Shown: positions 1-10,850 of the stretch, one piece after another | Layout: each line of letters opens with the position of its first letter | Position numbering within the stretch: the stretch's first letter is position 1 | DNA from: Periconia sp. R9002 | Taxonomy: Eukaryota; Ascomycota; Dothideomycetes; Pleosporales; Periconiaceae | DNA: 64,000 nt | Reading direction: 5' to 3' | Assembly: GCA_023627715.1 (NCBI GenBank) | Contig: JAMAHW010000005.1 | Span: 1-64,000, forward strand | Program-made: the position numbers and the translations under genes | The notes under the pieces: model-generated | Told to the model about the DNA's origin: nothing | The model's input: only the letters and a program-made list of their open reading frames with translations | The model's database searches: none

Positions 1-1
1 A

Positions 2-10
<9 letters not shown>

Positions 11-71
<61 letters not shown>
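11..71. repeat. Homopolymer tract of 61 T
   Basis: An uninterrupted run of 61 thymines lies beside the left edge of the window. On the minus strand it is a poly(A) run followed by a short A/T-rich stretch. It could be the tail of a retroposed sequence, a slippage-expanded tract or an assembly artefact. No element body is recognisable next to it. Confidence 0.95.
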
Positions 72-72
<1 letters not shown>

Positions 73-2068
73 GAAAAGCAGCGGACATGCGTCTGCTATA
101 TACCTTGTGAGTCCCGCACACCGCCTTTTGCTGCTCTTGACTTCACATTTGACCTGTCACACTAGCCTCATTATGTGAATGAAACCTCGCGAAGCCGGAC
201 TCGAAGTGCCGACCGCACATAGTCATAGTCGTTTCTATTCCCTCGAGCAAAGACGACCCGCCCAAAGGCCGCTTCCGATTTCAATATCCTATAGTATCCA
301 ATTGCTTGACCAATCTCTAGCTCTTTTCAAAGGATTTCCCGCTCAGAACATGAACGATCCGGGGAAGCCAGGTCTACATGTCCTGGAGATTTTCGACGAA
401 AAACATGATGGGGAAGTAACAGGAGATCACAGAAGAGAAGACTAGGAGGAAGGAGTTGGAAGACTGAACTACAAGCAGTTTCTTGGATAACGCAAGAAGG
501 GATAAGAACTGGGAGTCATCGGGGCATGGGATGATAAATGGATGAATCTTACGTTCTACAAACCCCATGACACGTTCTTTTCTCGTTGTGCACGCAACTT
601 ACAATGGCCTTTGCGAGATTCAGGCAGAACTGTCCTGGACCGGTCAAACTTCATTCCAGCCACGCGGTCCATCCTTTAAAAAAACGAAGGATCGGCCAGG
701 GCATGCAAAACAGAACGGTCTGTGGGCCAGGCGAGATGATCTGTCGTGAGAACATTGCTAGATGGATGGGAAGATGGGACGTGAGATCAAGCGCAACGGT
801 GTCGTCGATCTTGTCCCCACTTCGGATGAGTAATGTTAGCACTAGCCTGTTCCGTGTGCCATCTGTCGAAGATCAACATCTGAACCCTCCTCATTCCATC
901 AACGACAACCTTCTCAATCTTGCACATTGGACAGCATCTAGACCAGAGAACCTCCGTTTGCTACTGCATTAGCATCATGCGATGAGACCGGGCTGCAAAA
1001 CCATCACATTATCCCACGTGCAAACTGAACAACGTTCACATTCACGCCTAGTCTACACCATTCCCAACCCATCCGAGTAACGAACAAATTTACTGCGCTA
1101 GGCTCTGGTTATTCACTTTTTCAGAATCAAACACGAGGTTTTCTTTTGCCTGTTTTCCGTCCATATCTGGCCTCTTCGCTAAATATATTAAACAGGTCTA
1201 TCTTTAGCCCCAACCACCAGCAAGTGGAAAGAGCTCATGAATGCCCTAGTCTATGAGGCCTGGATAATTATTCCATTTGCCAAAAAAATACCTCGACAGA
1301 CCCCACTAGGAAACTGACAATTTCTTCGTTGATGAACGATACGAAGCCCGGACCTTTTTCGTCCTCAGAGTCGACAAGGCCACTTTTACTAATTCATGCT
1401 CCGTTCTCGCTAAGTCCCCGCGATGGCACTTGTGCAATTAACCGTCGCAATTGCTACCAGACCTCGGCCTGGTCTTTCAATTTATTATATACTACGCGGC
1501 AACATTTTTGAGCTTGACTCTCGCTACCGTGCTTCACGGCTCACTGGCCACGTACTATTTTTAGGCTTGTAGGACCCTTTTTTTCTCCCTACTCCAGGTT
1601 CTCACATTGTTCTAGAACGGCGATGTGCGTTCGGTGGATTCGGAGCAAGGCGTGGTTTGAAGTGTAGGATCTGCAATCTCAATATAGGCTAGGAGATTAA
1701 ACATCTACTTGTGGCGAAAGCGTCAGGCCACGAGCATTGCCCTGCATATCAACTCTTACCTAGCAAGGCATGCCCTGCATTTTCAACGGTGCCACGCCAA
1801 TTCACAAGAGAAGATCTAGTTGTGAAAGGCAGGTGAACTAGCGCACGGGCCGTAAGACCGTGCCTTTACACGACGGGTGGAGATAATGGGGTGAAGAATG
1901 AGTAGGTTGCGCTCCCGTACCCGGTAGAATTGGACATAAACACACGCCACAGCAAAAAACATATAAGATCGACATCATTTCCTCTCATGAACTATATCAA
2001 TCATCTAAAAACTTGCCACTATCATATCCCCAGAATACATCTTCTTCTATCAATTTGTCCAACCATCA
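72..2068. other. Intergenic region, no supported gene
   Basis: About 2 kb with only short open frames and no recognisable domain, codon pattern or splice-joined extension. The longest plus-strand frame (586-972) has no hydrophobic or motif structure suggesting a protein. The last 150 bp is the upstream region of the DUF4360 gene. Confidence 0.6.
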
Positions 2069-2075
2069 TATATAA
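2069..2075 (+). promoter_or_regulatory. TATA-like box of the DUF4360 gene
   Basis: TATATAA lies 64 bp upstream of the ATG at 2139, within a CT- and AT-rich leader. The spacing suits a fungal TATA box with a short 5' untranslated region. This is inferred from motif and position only. Confidence 0.4.
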
Positions 2076-2138
2076 CGCTGCTCTCTTACCAACTTTTGCC
2101 TATTTCTTCATCTAATCAAACCAAATTCTTCACCAAAC

Positions 2139-2810
2139 ATGAAGCCCACCACAGCATTCGCCACTCTTGCCCTCGCAGGCGCCGCTCTGGCCTCCCCCAT
2201 CCCTGATGCCGTCGCCTCAGGGCCATCCTCCTTCAAGATTAACGGCGCCATCTACGGAGGGTCTGGATGCCCCCAGGGCAGCATCGAAGTCGACTACAAC
2301 AGCCAAGGCATTCTGCCCATCTACTTCGGCAAAGACTTCGCCGCGTCGGTCGGCTCCAACGTTGCCGTCGACCAGTCGCGCAAGAACTGCCAGATCAACC
2401 TCGACCTGTCATACAGCCCCGGTTGGTCCTACACGGTCTACAGCGCCGACTATACCGGCTACGCGAATGTCGACAGCGGCGTCAAGGGTGTCGTGAAGAG
2501 CACCTACTACTTCTCCGGTCAACAGGACCAGGTAAGCGGCGACCCCTCTTCAAAAAACAGTCTCGATACTAACAGTAATCCCCAGAGCTCCTCCTCACTC
2601 CAGATTAACGGCCCCTACAACGGGAAGTACACCAAGAAGGACGATGTCTCCCTCTCCGTCTGGTCGCCCTGCAGTGGCTCGTCTCTCTTCAACGTCAACG
2701 CCGAGATCACTCTTACACCGCTTGGTAGCTCTGCTAGCGGCACCATCGCGGCATCCAAGGAGACTGGAAAGTTTACCAACTCGCTTTACATCAAGTGGAA
2801 GCAGTGTTAG
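2139..2810 (+). CDS. Secreted DUF4360 family protein
   Basis: A small extracellular protein of unknown function in the fungal DUF4360 family. The first ~18 residues (MKPTTAFATLALAGAALAS) form a signal peptide. Family landmarks are YGGSGCPQGS near residue 40, SRKNCQINLDLSY near 81 and a terminal KWKQC, giving conserved cysteines that probably pair. The frame is open throughout, but 2532-2585 has a GTAAGC donor, a CTAAC branch point and a CAG acceptor. This 54 nt is an in-frame intron; removing it gives 205 residues and joins GQQDQ to SSSSLQ, as expected for the family. Without splicing the protein would gain 18 residues. A TATA-like box lies 64 bp upstream. DUF4360 proteins are common in fungal secretomes, and no enzymatic role is established to my knowledge. 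Confidence 0.9.
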   Translation: MKPTTAFATLALAGAALASPIPDAVASGPSSFKINGAIYGGSGCPQGSIEVDYNSQGILPIYFGKDFAASVGSNVAVDQSRKNCQINLDLSYSPGWSYTVYSADYTGYANVDSGVKGVVKSTYYFSGQQDQVSGDPSSKNSLDTNSNPQSSSSLQINGPYNGKYTKKDDVSLSVWSPCSGSSLFNVNAEITLTPLGSSASGTIAASKETGKFTNSLYIKWKQC

Positions 2811-3595
2811 GCGGAATTGAATAAGGCGATGTTTCTTTTGTTCTTTGCTTTGTGCAGCATGCAAGCGTTTGGTAGTGGAGGAGCGGAGAGTTGATAGAAT
2901 ACCCTTTCCTTTTTGTGAATAAAATTTGTTGCTTTAAGGTGTTTTCTAAATTCTGGGTGAATGCGCGTGGTTTTATATGCCATCTACGGAGTCGCCATTT
3001 CAAATATTCTTCCGTGTAAACGTTGCAATGTGTTTTTTTTTCTGCCTGCGTCGATACCTAGGGTAACAATACTCTGCGATGATTCATTGCTACATGTCAT
3101 TCTTCAGCGTAAATTGGCGCTTGCCATGTAGAGGAGGAGCCGTCGAGTGTAAGTGGCAGGCGCGTTGGGCATGTAGTCCATGACGTAAGTGGTCTCAAGA
3201 CTCTTTTCGCAGATGGTTCCTGCTGCACTGAGCATGACGTGACTCTTCACATCACACACACACACATTTTTTGTCTCATCCTCATTGCAATGTCCTTTCG
3301 CCGTGGCAACGCGATGCCGTCAATGCTCTTATTCAATTTTGCTGAGGCAGATGATTCGTTTGAGCCTTACCGTTTTCTCAAGCCTGCGTTTTCCATATAC
3401 CGATATCTTGATCTGCTTCGAGGTCGCCTTGCAGCCTGCGGGTGTACCAGCCAATCGTAAGCCTGACCTCGCAATGCACAGCCCGCTCAGCTCGCTTCTA
3501 TTTATGCACCCTACCGATAGCAGATCTGCGACAAGAACAACTCCCGCTATTCTCATGACTGGCATTCTCTATTCTTTGGTACGATCTTAAAGGAT
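2811..3595. other. Intergenic region
   Basis: The 3' flank of the DUF4360 gene and the 5' flank of the NLR gene. A short (CA)n run lies near 3252-3266. The open frames here overlap on both strands and none has a recognisable motif. Confidence 0.6.
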
Positions 3596-6500
3596 ATGAG
3601 TTTTGGCTACAGCGTCGGAGATGTCATCAAGACGGTGGAACTAGCGAGGGAAGTCCGAAAGCGATTTGTTGATGCGCCCGCTCAATACAAGGCTATAGGC
3701 AGCGAGTGAGTGATCACCACACTGACACAATCGAAGAGCGCAACACTTAATTCTGTTCCTATGCAGTGTCAGGAATCTTTCTCGCGTCATCGAAGAAATC
3801 GACGATGTTCTCCCGCACCGCAAACTGTCGGCACAGCAAGAGGAGCAGCTTCGCGAAAGGCGAAAAGACTGTGAAGACGTTTTAGAAGAACTAAAAAAAA
3901 TTTTGGACCAAAATCTATTCTTGGGCAACTCGAAGCATCCTAGTAAGAGTGAGAAACTGCGGGTTGCTTGGATGAGACTGCGATGGGATCAGAAGGAGGT
4001 TCAGGAGTTGCGCGATCGGCTTCACCTCAGTATTGATGGATTGAACTTGTTTTTACAAAATCTGACAAGCGAAAAGGTTTACGAGATTGGGAAGCAACTT
4101 GAAAAAATCGATTGCAGAGAAGAGGTGCAAGAAAAAGAGCGGAAGCGCAAACGCATCCTGGATTTCTTTTCTACTTTCGATCATGTCTCATCGCAGCAAG
4201 ATATTTTCAGGACGCGTAATCCTCAAACCGGCGAATGGATACTGCGATCAAGTGCTTTCACCGAGCTCGAAGGCGGCAAGATGAAGACGTTATTGTGCGA
4301 CGGAATGCCTGGTGCGGGTAAGACTATCATTAGCTCGATTGTTGTCGAGCATATTCGTCAAAAGTGTAGAAAGGATCCGACGATAGGAGCGTGTTACTTT
4401 TATTTCCGATACGATTCGACTAGAGAGCAGACTATGGAAGCGGTGACGGGAAGCCTTATTAAACAACTGCTGGAATGGAAAGTTGAAATTCCAGAAGGAA
4501 TAGAAACCTGGGTTGAAGAGCACAAGAAAGTGCAGAAGACACCAACGTGGAAAGATCTGATGCATTGTCTCGGAATGGCGGTCAAGGCATTCTCTGAGGT
4601 GTTTTTGGTTCTAGACGCTTTGGATGAGTACTATGCCGGCGATTCTTCTCGCTTCTTTGCACTGTTCGATGGGCTTAAGGAACTGCAAGAGAACACGCTG
4701 ATCCGGCTTTTTGCAACGACGCGAATCAACACAGAAATCATTTCTCAATTTGAACCATGCTTACGAAACGAGATCCGCGCCCACGACGATGACATAAGGA
4801 TCTATATCAGGAGCAGGATCCACGAACTTCGGAAAATCAAGAACAACGCGGAACTCAAAGCCATGGTTGAAAGTAAGATAGTTGAAGTGACAGGGGGAAT
4901 GTAAGCTTGCATATCTCTTCCTCTGATCAATACTGATTGTACAGGTTTCTTCTGGCTCGTCTACACATGGACTCGCTGAATGAGCCTGTAACTTTAGGCA
5001 GTTTCAAGAGAATCTTATCGAATCTGCCAAAAGGCGCAAAAGGGCTCAATGCTAGTTACGACGAGGCCATGCGGAGGATCGACGCACAAAGTGAAGAGAG
5101 ACGCCAGCTTGCCTACAAAATCATTTCCTGGACTGTGTATACTCACAGAGCACTTACAATAAACGAACTCCTGGATGTACTTGCAATGGCTTCTCACCCC
5201 CAGTCTCCTGGTTTTGACCGAGACATGCGTCCGGACGTGGAAGACATTGACTCTCTATGCGCTGGCCTGGTAGTTGTGGACACAAACGCGCAATATGTGC
5301 GACTCGTACATGAGACTACGCTGGAATACTTCAAATATGTCAACGCTATTCCTGACGCACATGCTGAGATTATGCGAGTGTGTCTGTCTATTCTGTCATA
5401 TCCGAAATCCCTCACCGATTACGAGATGCTATTTCGAAAACGGGTCAGGGACTACACCGGTATCACACTATCGCTATTCCGGTACGCCGCGGTATTCTGG
5501 GTTCTGCACGCACGGGAAGTCGGTGGCTTGCCTGATGAGGTATTTCGCTTCCTGCTCAATCCAGTAGCTGTATCTGTTTCCATGAGGCAAAGGAAAAGCT
5601 GGCCATGGACTAGCAATGCGAACGGGCTTGGAATTCATCTAGCCGCCTACCTCGGCCTTCAGGACTCCATAAACCCTCTTGTTCATCAGGGACAGGCTTT
5701 CGATGCAATCGATGTTGACGGAAGGACTCCTCTCGTATATGCATCTATGAGTGGATCAGCAGAGACTGTGCAGACTTTACTCAGCCCTTATATCCAAACT
5801 GCTTTGGAGGAAGCTCAAGCTGAAGATGGCCATTTTAGAGACTCTGCCTACTGGAATACGCAAAAACAAATTCTTTTGGAGGTGTACCTGGCTTTGAAGG
5901 AAGCCGTGATGGCAGGCCATCTGCTTGTGGCGCAGAAGCTTATTGCGGTAGATGGGTTGGAAGAGTTTGTTCGAACAAAGACTCAGGACGAGCTAGTTAT
6001 AAATAACGCGGCTCAATCTTTGTACCTCGCTGGTCCAATTTATTGGGCTGTTTGCGGTGGCCATGTTGATATGATCCAACTCCTCCTCGATTCTTGGGGA
6101 TCCTGGTACGATGAGACGTTTCCAACCTGGGCTGCGAAATCTCTTGAATACTCCCTTGATAATGGAACTGATAAAGTCTTTGAATCTATTCTGAAGCAAA
6201 GACGGAAGCATATAAGTATCCAGAGAGTGCTGTGCGACTTTTCAGAAAGAACAACAGAGGAAACCAGCCTAGCTTCCAAGTTTAGGAAATTCCTCTCACG
6301 CAAGAATATCCCAGAGAGATGTGAGACAATTATTGGCGACCTCATAGAGGAAGAATTCGAGGACGCCACTGGTACCGAACTAGGCTTGTTCTACAACATT
6401 CTGAGCTCGGCTCATCTCAAACTTCTAAAGCAGTTCAGTAAGCGCGTCATCGACCATCCGAATTTCCATCCTTCATCGCCAGACTTCCTTCGCGCTGCGT

Positions 6501-7162
6501 TGGCCAGTCAAGAAGTAGAGAACCCTCCCCTGTTCTTGACGTTCCTGTTTGAAACCTTCGTTTTTGATCCGTACGCATGTTTAAAAGAGAATGATATCGC
6601 TTATTTCGACACCTTGTTAGAACGAACAATCTACCAAGGCGCCGTGTCATTTTTGAATCAACTCGTCGAGACCTCTGGCATATGTAAAGACAAGATTGGA
6701 AGATGGAAAGTATTATGTGCGGCGATGATAGCTGGATACGAACTAGCGAAAGACTCTTTTGGTGATGAGCAGTGGGTGTACGCAGAGCCCGATTTGAGTC
6801 CTCAGCCCGGCATGGAGATTGTGAAGGACATACTCCATGGCAAATATGGCGTCACCTTGAGTATTCGAGACGAATCAGAACAGACAGCTCTAATATGGGC
6901 TGCAAGATGTGGTTTCGAAAAAGACAGGGAAGGGATCACGGCTCTAATGTATGCGTCTTGGAGATTTGAAGATTTACTACCTGAGAAACTGACAGAGGAA
7001 CAAAAAGCACAACTATCCCCTGATGAGATGCCTCTGACCTCTCTGCTAGAAATTCTGGAAGTTTACCCTACCTTGAAGGATAGCAAAGGCCGAACAGCAC
7101 TTTGGTGGGCTATCTACGGCCTCACAGAGTTGTACTCGTCAGGGAGTGTTATCATGCTATGA
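3596..7162 (+). CDS. NACHT-ankyrin STAND receptor (fungal NLR)
   Basis: Fungal NLR-type signalling ATPase, predicted join 3596-3705, 3767-4900, 4945-7162 (introns 61 and 44 nt), 1153 residues. The N-terminal ~200 residues match the fungal STAND N-terminal helical domain (MSFGYSVGDVIKTVELAREV start). NACHT follows, with Walker A GMPGAGKT near residue 216 and Walker B-like FLVLDALDEYY near 317. A GMFLLARLHMDSL segment is restored exactly by the second splice. A winged-helix-like region (AYKIISWTVYTHRALTINEL) leads to degenerate ankyrin repeats (TPLVYASMSGSAETVQTLL, PIYWAVCGGHVDMIQLLL). Such proteins oligomerise on ligand binding and trigger nonself or cell-death responses. The repeat TALIWAARCGFE runs straight into KDREGITALMYAS, as if about 20 residues were lost. 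The C-terminus is uncertain because coding-like sequence continues in shifted frames. Confidence 0.88.
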
Positions 7163-7591
7163 ATTTCCAAGTGGACGCCATTCAAAGAACTCAAGAAAGA
7201 GCATACATTGTTCGGAATGAAGAGGCCCTGCGGCTGGTCATGAACAAGCTGAAAGCGCACCAAAACTTCCCGTCTTTTGAAGACCATCAAATGGAGTCCA
7301 CAAATTTGGAAATGATATATTCATATCAGACAGTGCTGAAAATATTGAACGTCTCTCGCGCTCCTCCCACTCCAACAACCTGAAGCTCTACCTGAAGCTC
7401 CACCTGAAGCTCCACCCGAAGCAATTGTCGCTCGGAGCTCTCCCCTCCCTCCTCCCAGCCCGACAGCTCTCGAAAATGCATTCTCCGACCTCGCTAACAT
7501 CTCCTTGTCACCCACGATGACCCGCAAGACGGGATTAGAGGACGATTCTACACAGGTGTACGAAGCGGGGGAAGGTTTCAATGAACTATGA
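7163..7591 (+). pseudogene. Frame-shifted tail of the NLR gene
   Basis: After the stop at 7160-7162, coding-like sequence continues in a different frame. The +1-shifted frame is open from 7102 to 7380. The original frame then reopens from 7349 to 7591 and encodes a PEALPEAPPEAPPEA run followed by an acidic end. No consensus intron joins these pieces, so two compensating frameshifts (mutation or assembly error) or a decayed tail are the simplest explanations. It could also be ordinary 3' untranslated sequence. Confidence 0.4.
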
Positions 7592-8148
7592 TAGGGTTCT
7601 AGGTTCGCGGCAGTGTTGAGGAAGGGATGGGAAGTTGGGGGCGGACTGTCTGAAGAAACTACTTGGTGATGCCGCAGGTGTTTGATGGTATCAATAAGTA
7701 CTATGCTTCAAAAAGTCGCAACGGGGCGCTTAGATAGGATTACGTTCATCGTTTGCTAGATTGCGTTTTTTTTTTGTTTTTCTCCCACCAAATTTGAACT
7801 CGCACGTCCATACACCATTCATCTCACACTCCGTCGCTGATGAATATCCACGCGAAACGCCCCTTGTTTTCCTTCCGGAGGCCGGGTTGGTTATGCGGAC
7901 TGATGTGTGTGTGTGTGTGTTTCTAGAATAAGAATATCAATATTCACATCCTACGTGCCTCCCGCTTAACGTACATCGATCTGTTTGGTGTTTGCATCAA
8001 CACGCACAGGATGAGGGAGAATATGGCTGATACGGACAAGATCCTCGCGGCGTGGCGGGAGGTAACTGCCGAGATTTGGATTCAGAGAGTGAAGCAAGAA
8101 GGCTCAGTGCTGATCTTGTCTAATCATTTCGCCTCAAAAAATGCTAAT
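7592..8148. other. Intergenic region with (TG)n
   Basis: The region between the NLR tail and the 3' end of the convergent alpha-galactosidase gene. It holds a TG dinucleotide run at about 7904-7920. A short frame from 8011 has no recognisable motif and runs into the antisense of the next gene. Confidence 0.6.
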
Positions 8149-10367
8149 CTATGCCTCTACCCTCAAAAGCCTCGCGCAGGGAGTATCAGGTACCCCAACC
8201 TCCACCACACCCTCCCCAACACTGACATTCGTCTCAAAACCCTTCGGATACAACACCTCCACACTCTTCCAATGTCCTTTTTCCGGTAAAGACACACGCA
8301 CTGACGTCGCCCCAGACCTCCTCCACACCGCCAACAACACACTCTTCCCACCCTCCTCCAGCATCACCAGTGCCACCCAGTCGTCCCTCCACCTGGGTAA
8401 TCCCAAAGGCCAGAAAGGTTTTGCTCTTATGAGTTGTTGGCTAATGCTAGAATACACGTCCATGCCTTCTTTGACGAGGTCTAGTTGTTGGGATGATAAG
8501 GCGTCGAGTCTGCCGCTTAAATGTACACGACCCATGAGGGAGTTGACGACTGTAAATGCGTTCTTCTCGTCCCCCCACTCGCGCTGCGGATACGCCCACG
8601 ACGCGCTCTGTTGCGGCAAGACCCCCGTCGGCGCCGCGGCGGACACGGCGGCGTAGAGGTACGGATCTTGCTGGTCGCTTGTGGATTGTAGCGTGTGCGA
8701 AGCTAGGTACCCGTATTCCATCCTCTGACCCCCCGAAGCACAATTCTCGATGATGAGCCCGGGGTGGCGAGAAAAAAGTTCCTCGATCCAGGAAACGTAC
8801 GCGCGTTGGTGGTTCAGAAGTGCGGCGCCTGTGCTGACACCCGCGTGCGCGTCGGTTCCCGTGAGGACGTCGATGTTGTAGTCGAATTTGAAGTATTGGA
8901 TCCCGTAGGTTTGGACGAGGTTGGCGATGATGTTATGCATGCGGTCCCGCACGGCGGGATGTGTGAAGTCGAGCTGCCACCGACTTCGTTCCTCCAACCT
9001 TTTCCCCCTTTCCTGGAAGAAGGCATCGGAGGGGAGCGAGGACGCGGCGACGCTGCGGATGCCGATGACTTCAGGTTCTAGCCACACGCCTGGGATGAGC
9101 CCGGCGTCGCGGATGGTAGAGATGAGGGCTTTGAAGCCGGACGGGAACCGTGTGTGAGAGGGTTCCCAGGCGCCAACGTCGTCCCACCAGTCGACGTCGA
9201 TTTCGTCCGCGTACCACCCTGCGTCGATGACGTAGTAAGATGCGCCGCAGTGGACGGCGGGTTGGAGGAGGGCTTTTATTTTATCCTCGGTTGGATCGCC
9301 CATGAGGCAGTTCATGTAATCGTTGAAGATGATGGGTAGGTCTTGGTGGTCAGGATGTGGGCGGACGATGCACTTGCGGTACTCGTTCATGGCCGCGAAG
9401 GCGTTGTCGATGCCGCCGTCTGTTCTGCATACCGCGACGGGCGGGCTGGTGAAGGATTCGCCCGGTGCGAGATCGAGCTGCCATGCGTGGTCTACAAGCG
9501 TTGGGCCCCCGGCGACGAGGTAGAGACTGTCTTGCCAGTCGCCGATTTCCCACCGCCAGGATCCTCCGGCTTCGATCTGCCAGAGCCAGGTGTGGGAGGA
9601 GTCTTTGCGTTTTAGAGCGCCCATGGGGATGTGTGTTTCTGTTGTCATGGCGCCGCGGTTGGAAACGGAGAAGCTGGCCATGGTTGCCTGGAAAACATGT
9701 CAGTTTGATTCCATCTCCGGCCATTCGGTGCAGCGTCAAAATCATTGTTCCATTGAGCAAAACCTACTTTGTGGCCCTGCTTCAAAGCATGCAACCCGAC
9801 CTCATCAATCCCCACGTCCACCAACCCCCTCTCCTGCCACTGCAGCTCTCTAAACCACGTATTATTCGCATACAGCACATTATACCCGTCACACCAATCC
9901 TCCGTTCCCGCCGTCAATCCCCCAATCGTCAGCGACGAAACCTGATTAAGCGTCTGCGTTTCCTTCGACGTATTCTTCACCGTCGTCCAACTCCGCAGCA
10001 CTTCCGTCCCTTTAAACACTTGAAAATGATGCGTGACTTCCAGCCCCGTTGGTTCATCATGTGAAACGACATCGAGCGTGTGCGAGGTATTAGTTTCGTT
10101 CTCGAAGTGACGAATGTAGTGGAGCCGTGAGGACAAAACACTTCCGACAAGGGATTTCGCGGTTTTGTAGAGGCCTTGACCTTGACCGGCGGCGCGGAGG
10201 TTGTTTAGAGGGAGGGCTGCAGTGGAGAAGTAGGGAGAGGTGAATTTTGGAGGGGGCGTGGAGGACGGGTGGAGGGTTTGGAGACATGGGGCGCCGTTTG
10301 AGTCGAGGGTGATGGTTATGGTGAGGTGGGAAGTCTGCCAGTTGATGACTTGGGCGGATTCCTCCAT
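8149..10367 (-). CDS. GH36 alpha-galactosidase
   Basis: Predicted exons 9768-10367 and 8149-9687 on the minus strand, 712 residues. The 80 nt intron (9688-9767) has a GTAGGT donor and a TTCCAG acceptor and joins QGHK to ATMASFSV in phase 0. GH36 enzymes release terminal alpha-1,6-galactose from melibiose, raffinose-type sugars and galactomannan side chains. The family nucleophile motif KFDYN is at about residue 469 and the acid/base segment SDQQDP at about 538, after CASGGQRMEYG. An N-terminal beta-sandwich and central barrel fit the family length. The ATG at 10367 was chosen over one 87 bp upstream because family-like sequence starts with MEESAQVINW. No signal peptide is visible, so the enzyme is probably intracellular, which fits the divergent sugar transporter next door. 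Confidence 0.9.
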
Positions 10368-10850
10368 GGCGGTGAATGAATAATGTCGAAATCTGCTGGA
10401 AAAACAGCGTGTTTCAAAATCCCGACGGTGTAAACAACTTTCTCGTACTCCCACCTTTCCAAATACCTTAACAATATGAAAAAGGATCTACATGGTCGTT
10501 CCTGGAACAACGCATAACAACCGGTGTCTAAAACCCACGACCTCGTCCCCGCAAAGTATACCATCCCCACGCCCATGCTCTCCCCGCATCTTCCCCGCAT
10601 TCCTTCAAAACATCCAGGACCCTGATTACAAAAATGATATCGAATATCAACCAAAAAAACCTACTGGTGGAAAATCATCCTGAAGGAGCAATAGTACCAG
10701 GGAAATTATGCCATGTACTTGCAGGCGACATCTCAACCATAACGATGATCACAACATACATAATCCCAACAGAATTTCCCTTTGGATGCAAGTTCGTGAC
10801 TTAATTCCTCAGGCTGTGAAGTTCATACTACGATCGATATTTCGGTAGCT
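10368..10850. promoter_or_regulatory. Shared divergent promoter (GH36 / sugar porter)
   Basis: A 483 bp intergenic region between the starts of the minus-strand alpha-galactosidase and the plus-strand sugar transporter. Both must initiate here, so co-regulation is likely. It contains a tight cluster of CreA-type motifs, listed separately. Confidence 0.6.
10547..10598. promoter_or_regulatory. Cluster of CreA-like sites
   Basis: Four hexamers fit the CreA/Cre1 consensus SYGGRG read on the minus strand: CCCCGC at 10547-10552, CCCCAC at 10565-10570, CCCCGC at 10582-10587 and CCCCGC at 10593-10598. All have the same orientation and lie within 52 bp. Carbon catabolite repression would suit a galactoside-utilisation pair. 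Single hexamers are common, so only the clustering is notable. Confidence 0.4.

Noticed and set aside
586..972. 128-residue open frame near the left end
   Set aside because: No domain, no signal peptide, unremarkable composition and several overlapping frames; it looks like chance.
8011..8289. Frame starting MRENMADTDKILAAW
   Set aside because: No recognisable family and it runs into the antisense of the GH36 gene; too weak to call a gene.
8141..9615. Several long plus-strand frames opposite the alpha-galactosidase
   Set aside because: They are antisense shadows of a GC-rich, well-supported GH36 coding strand.
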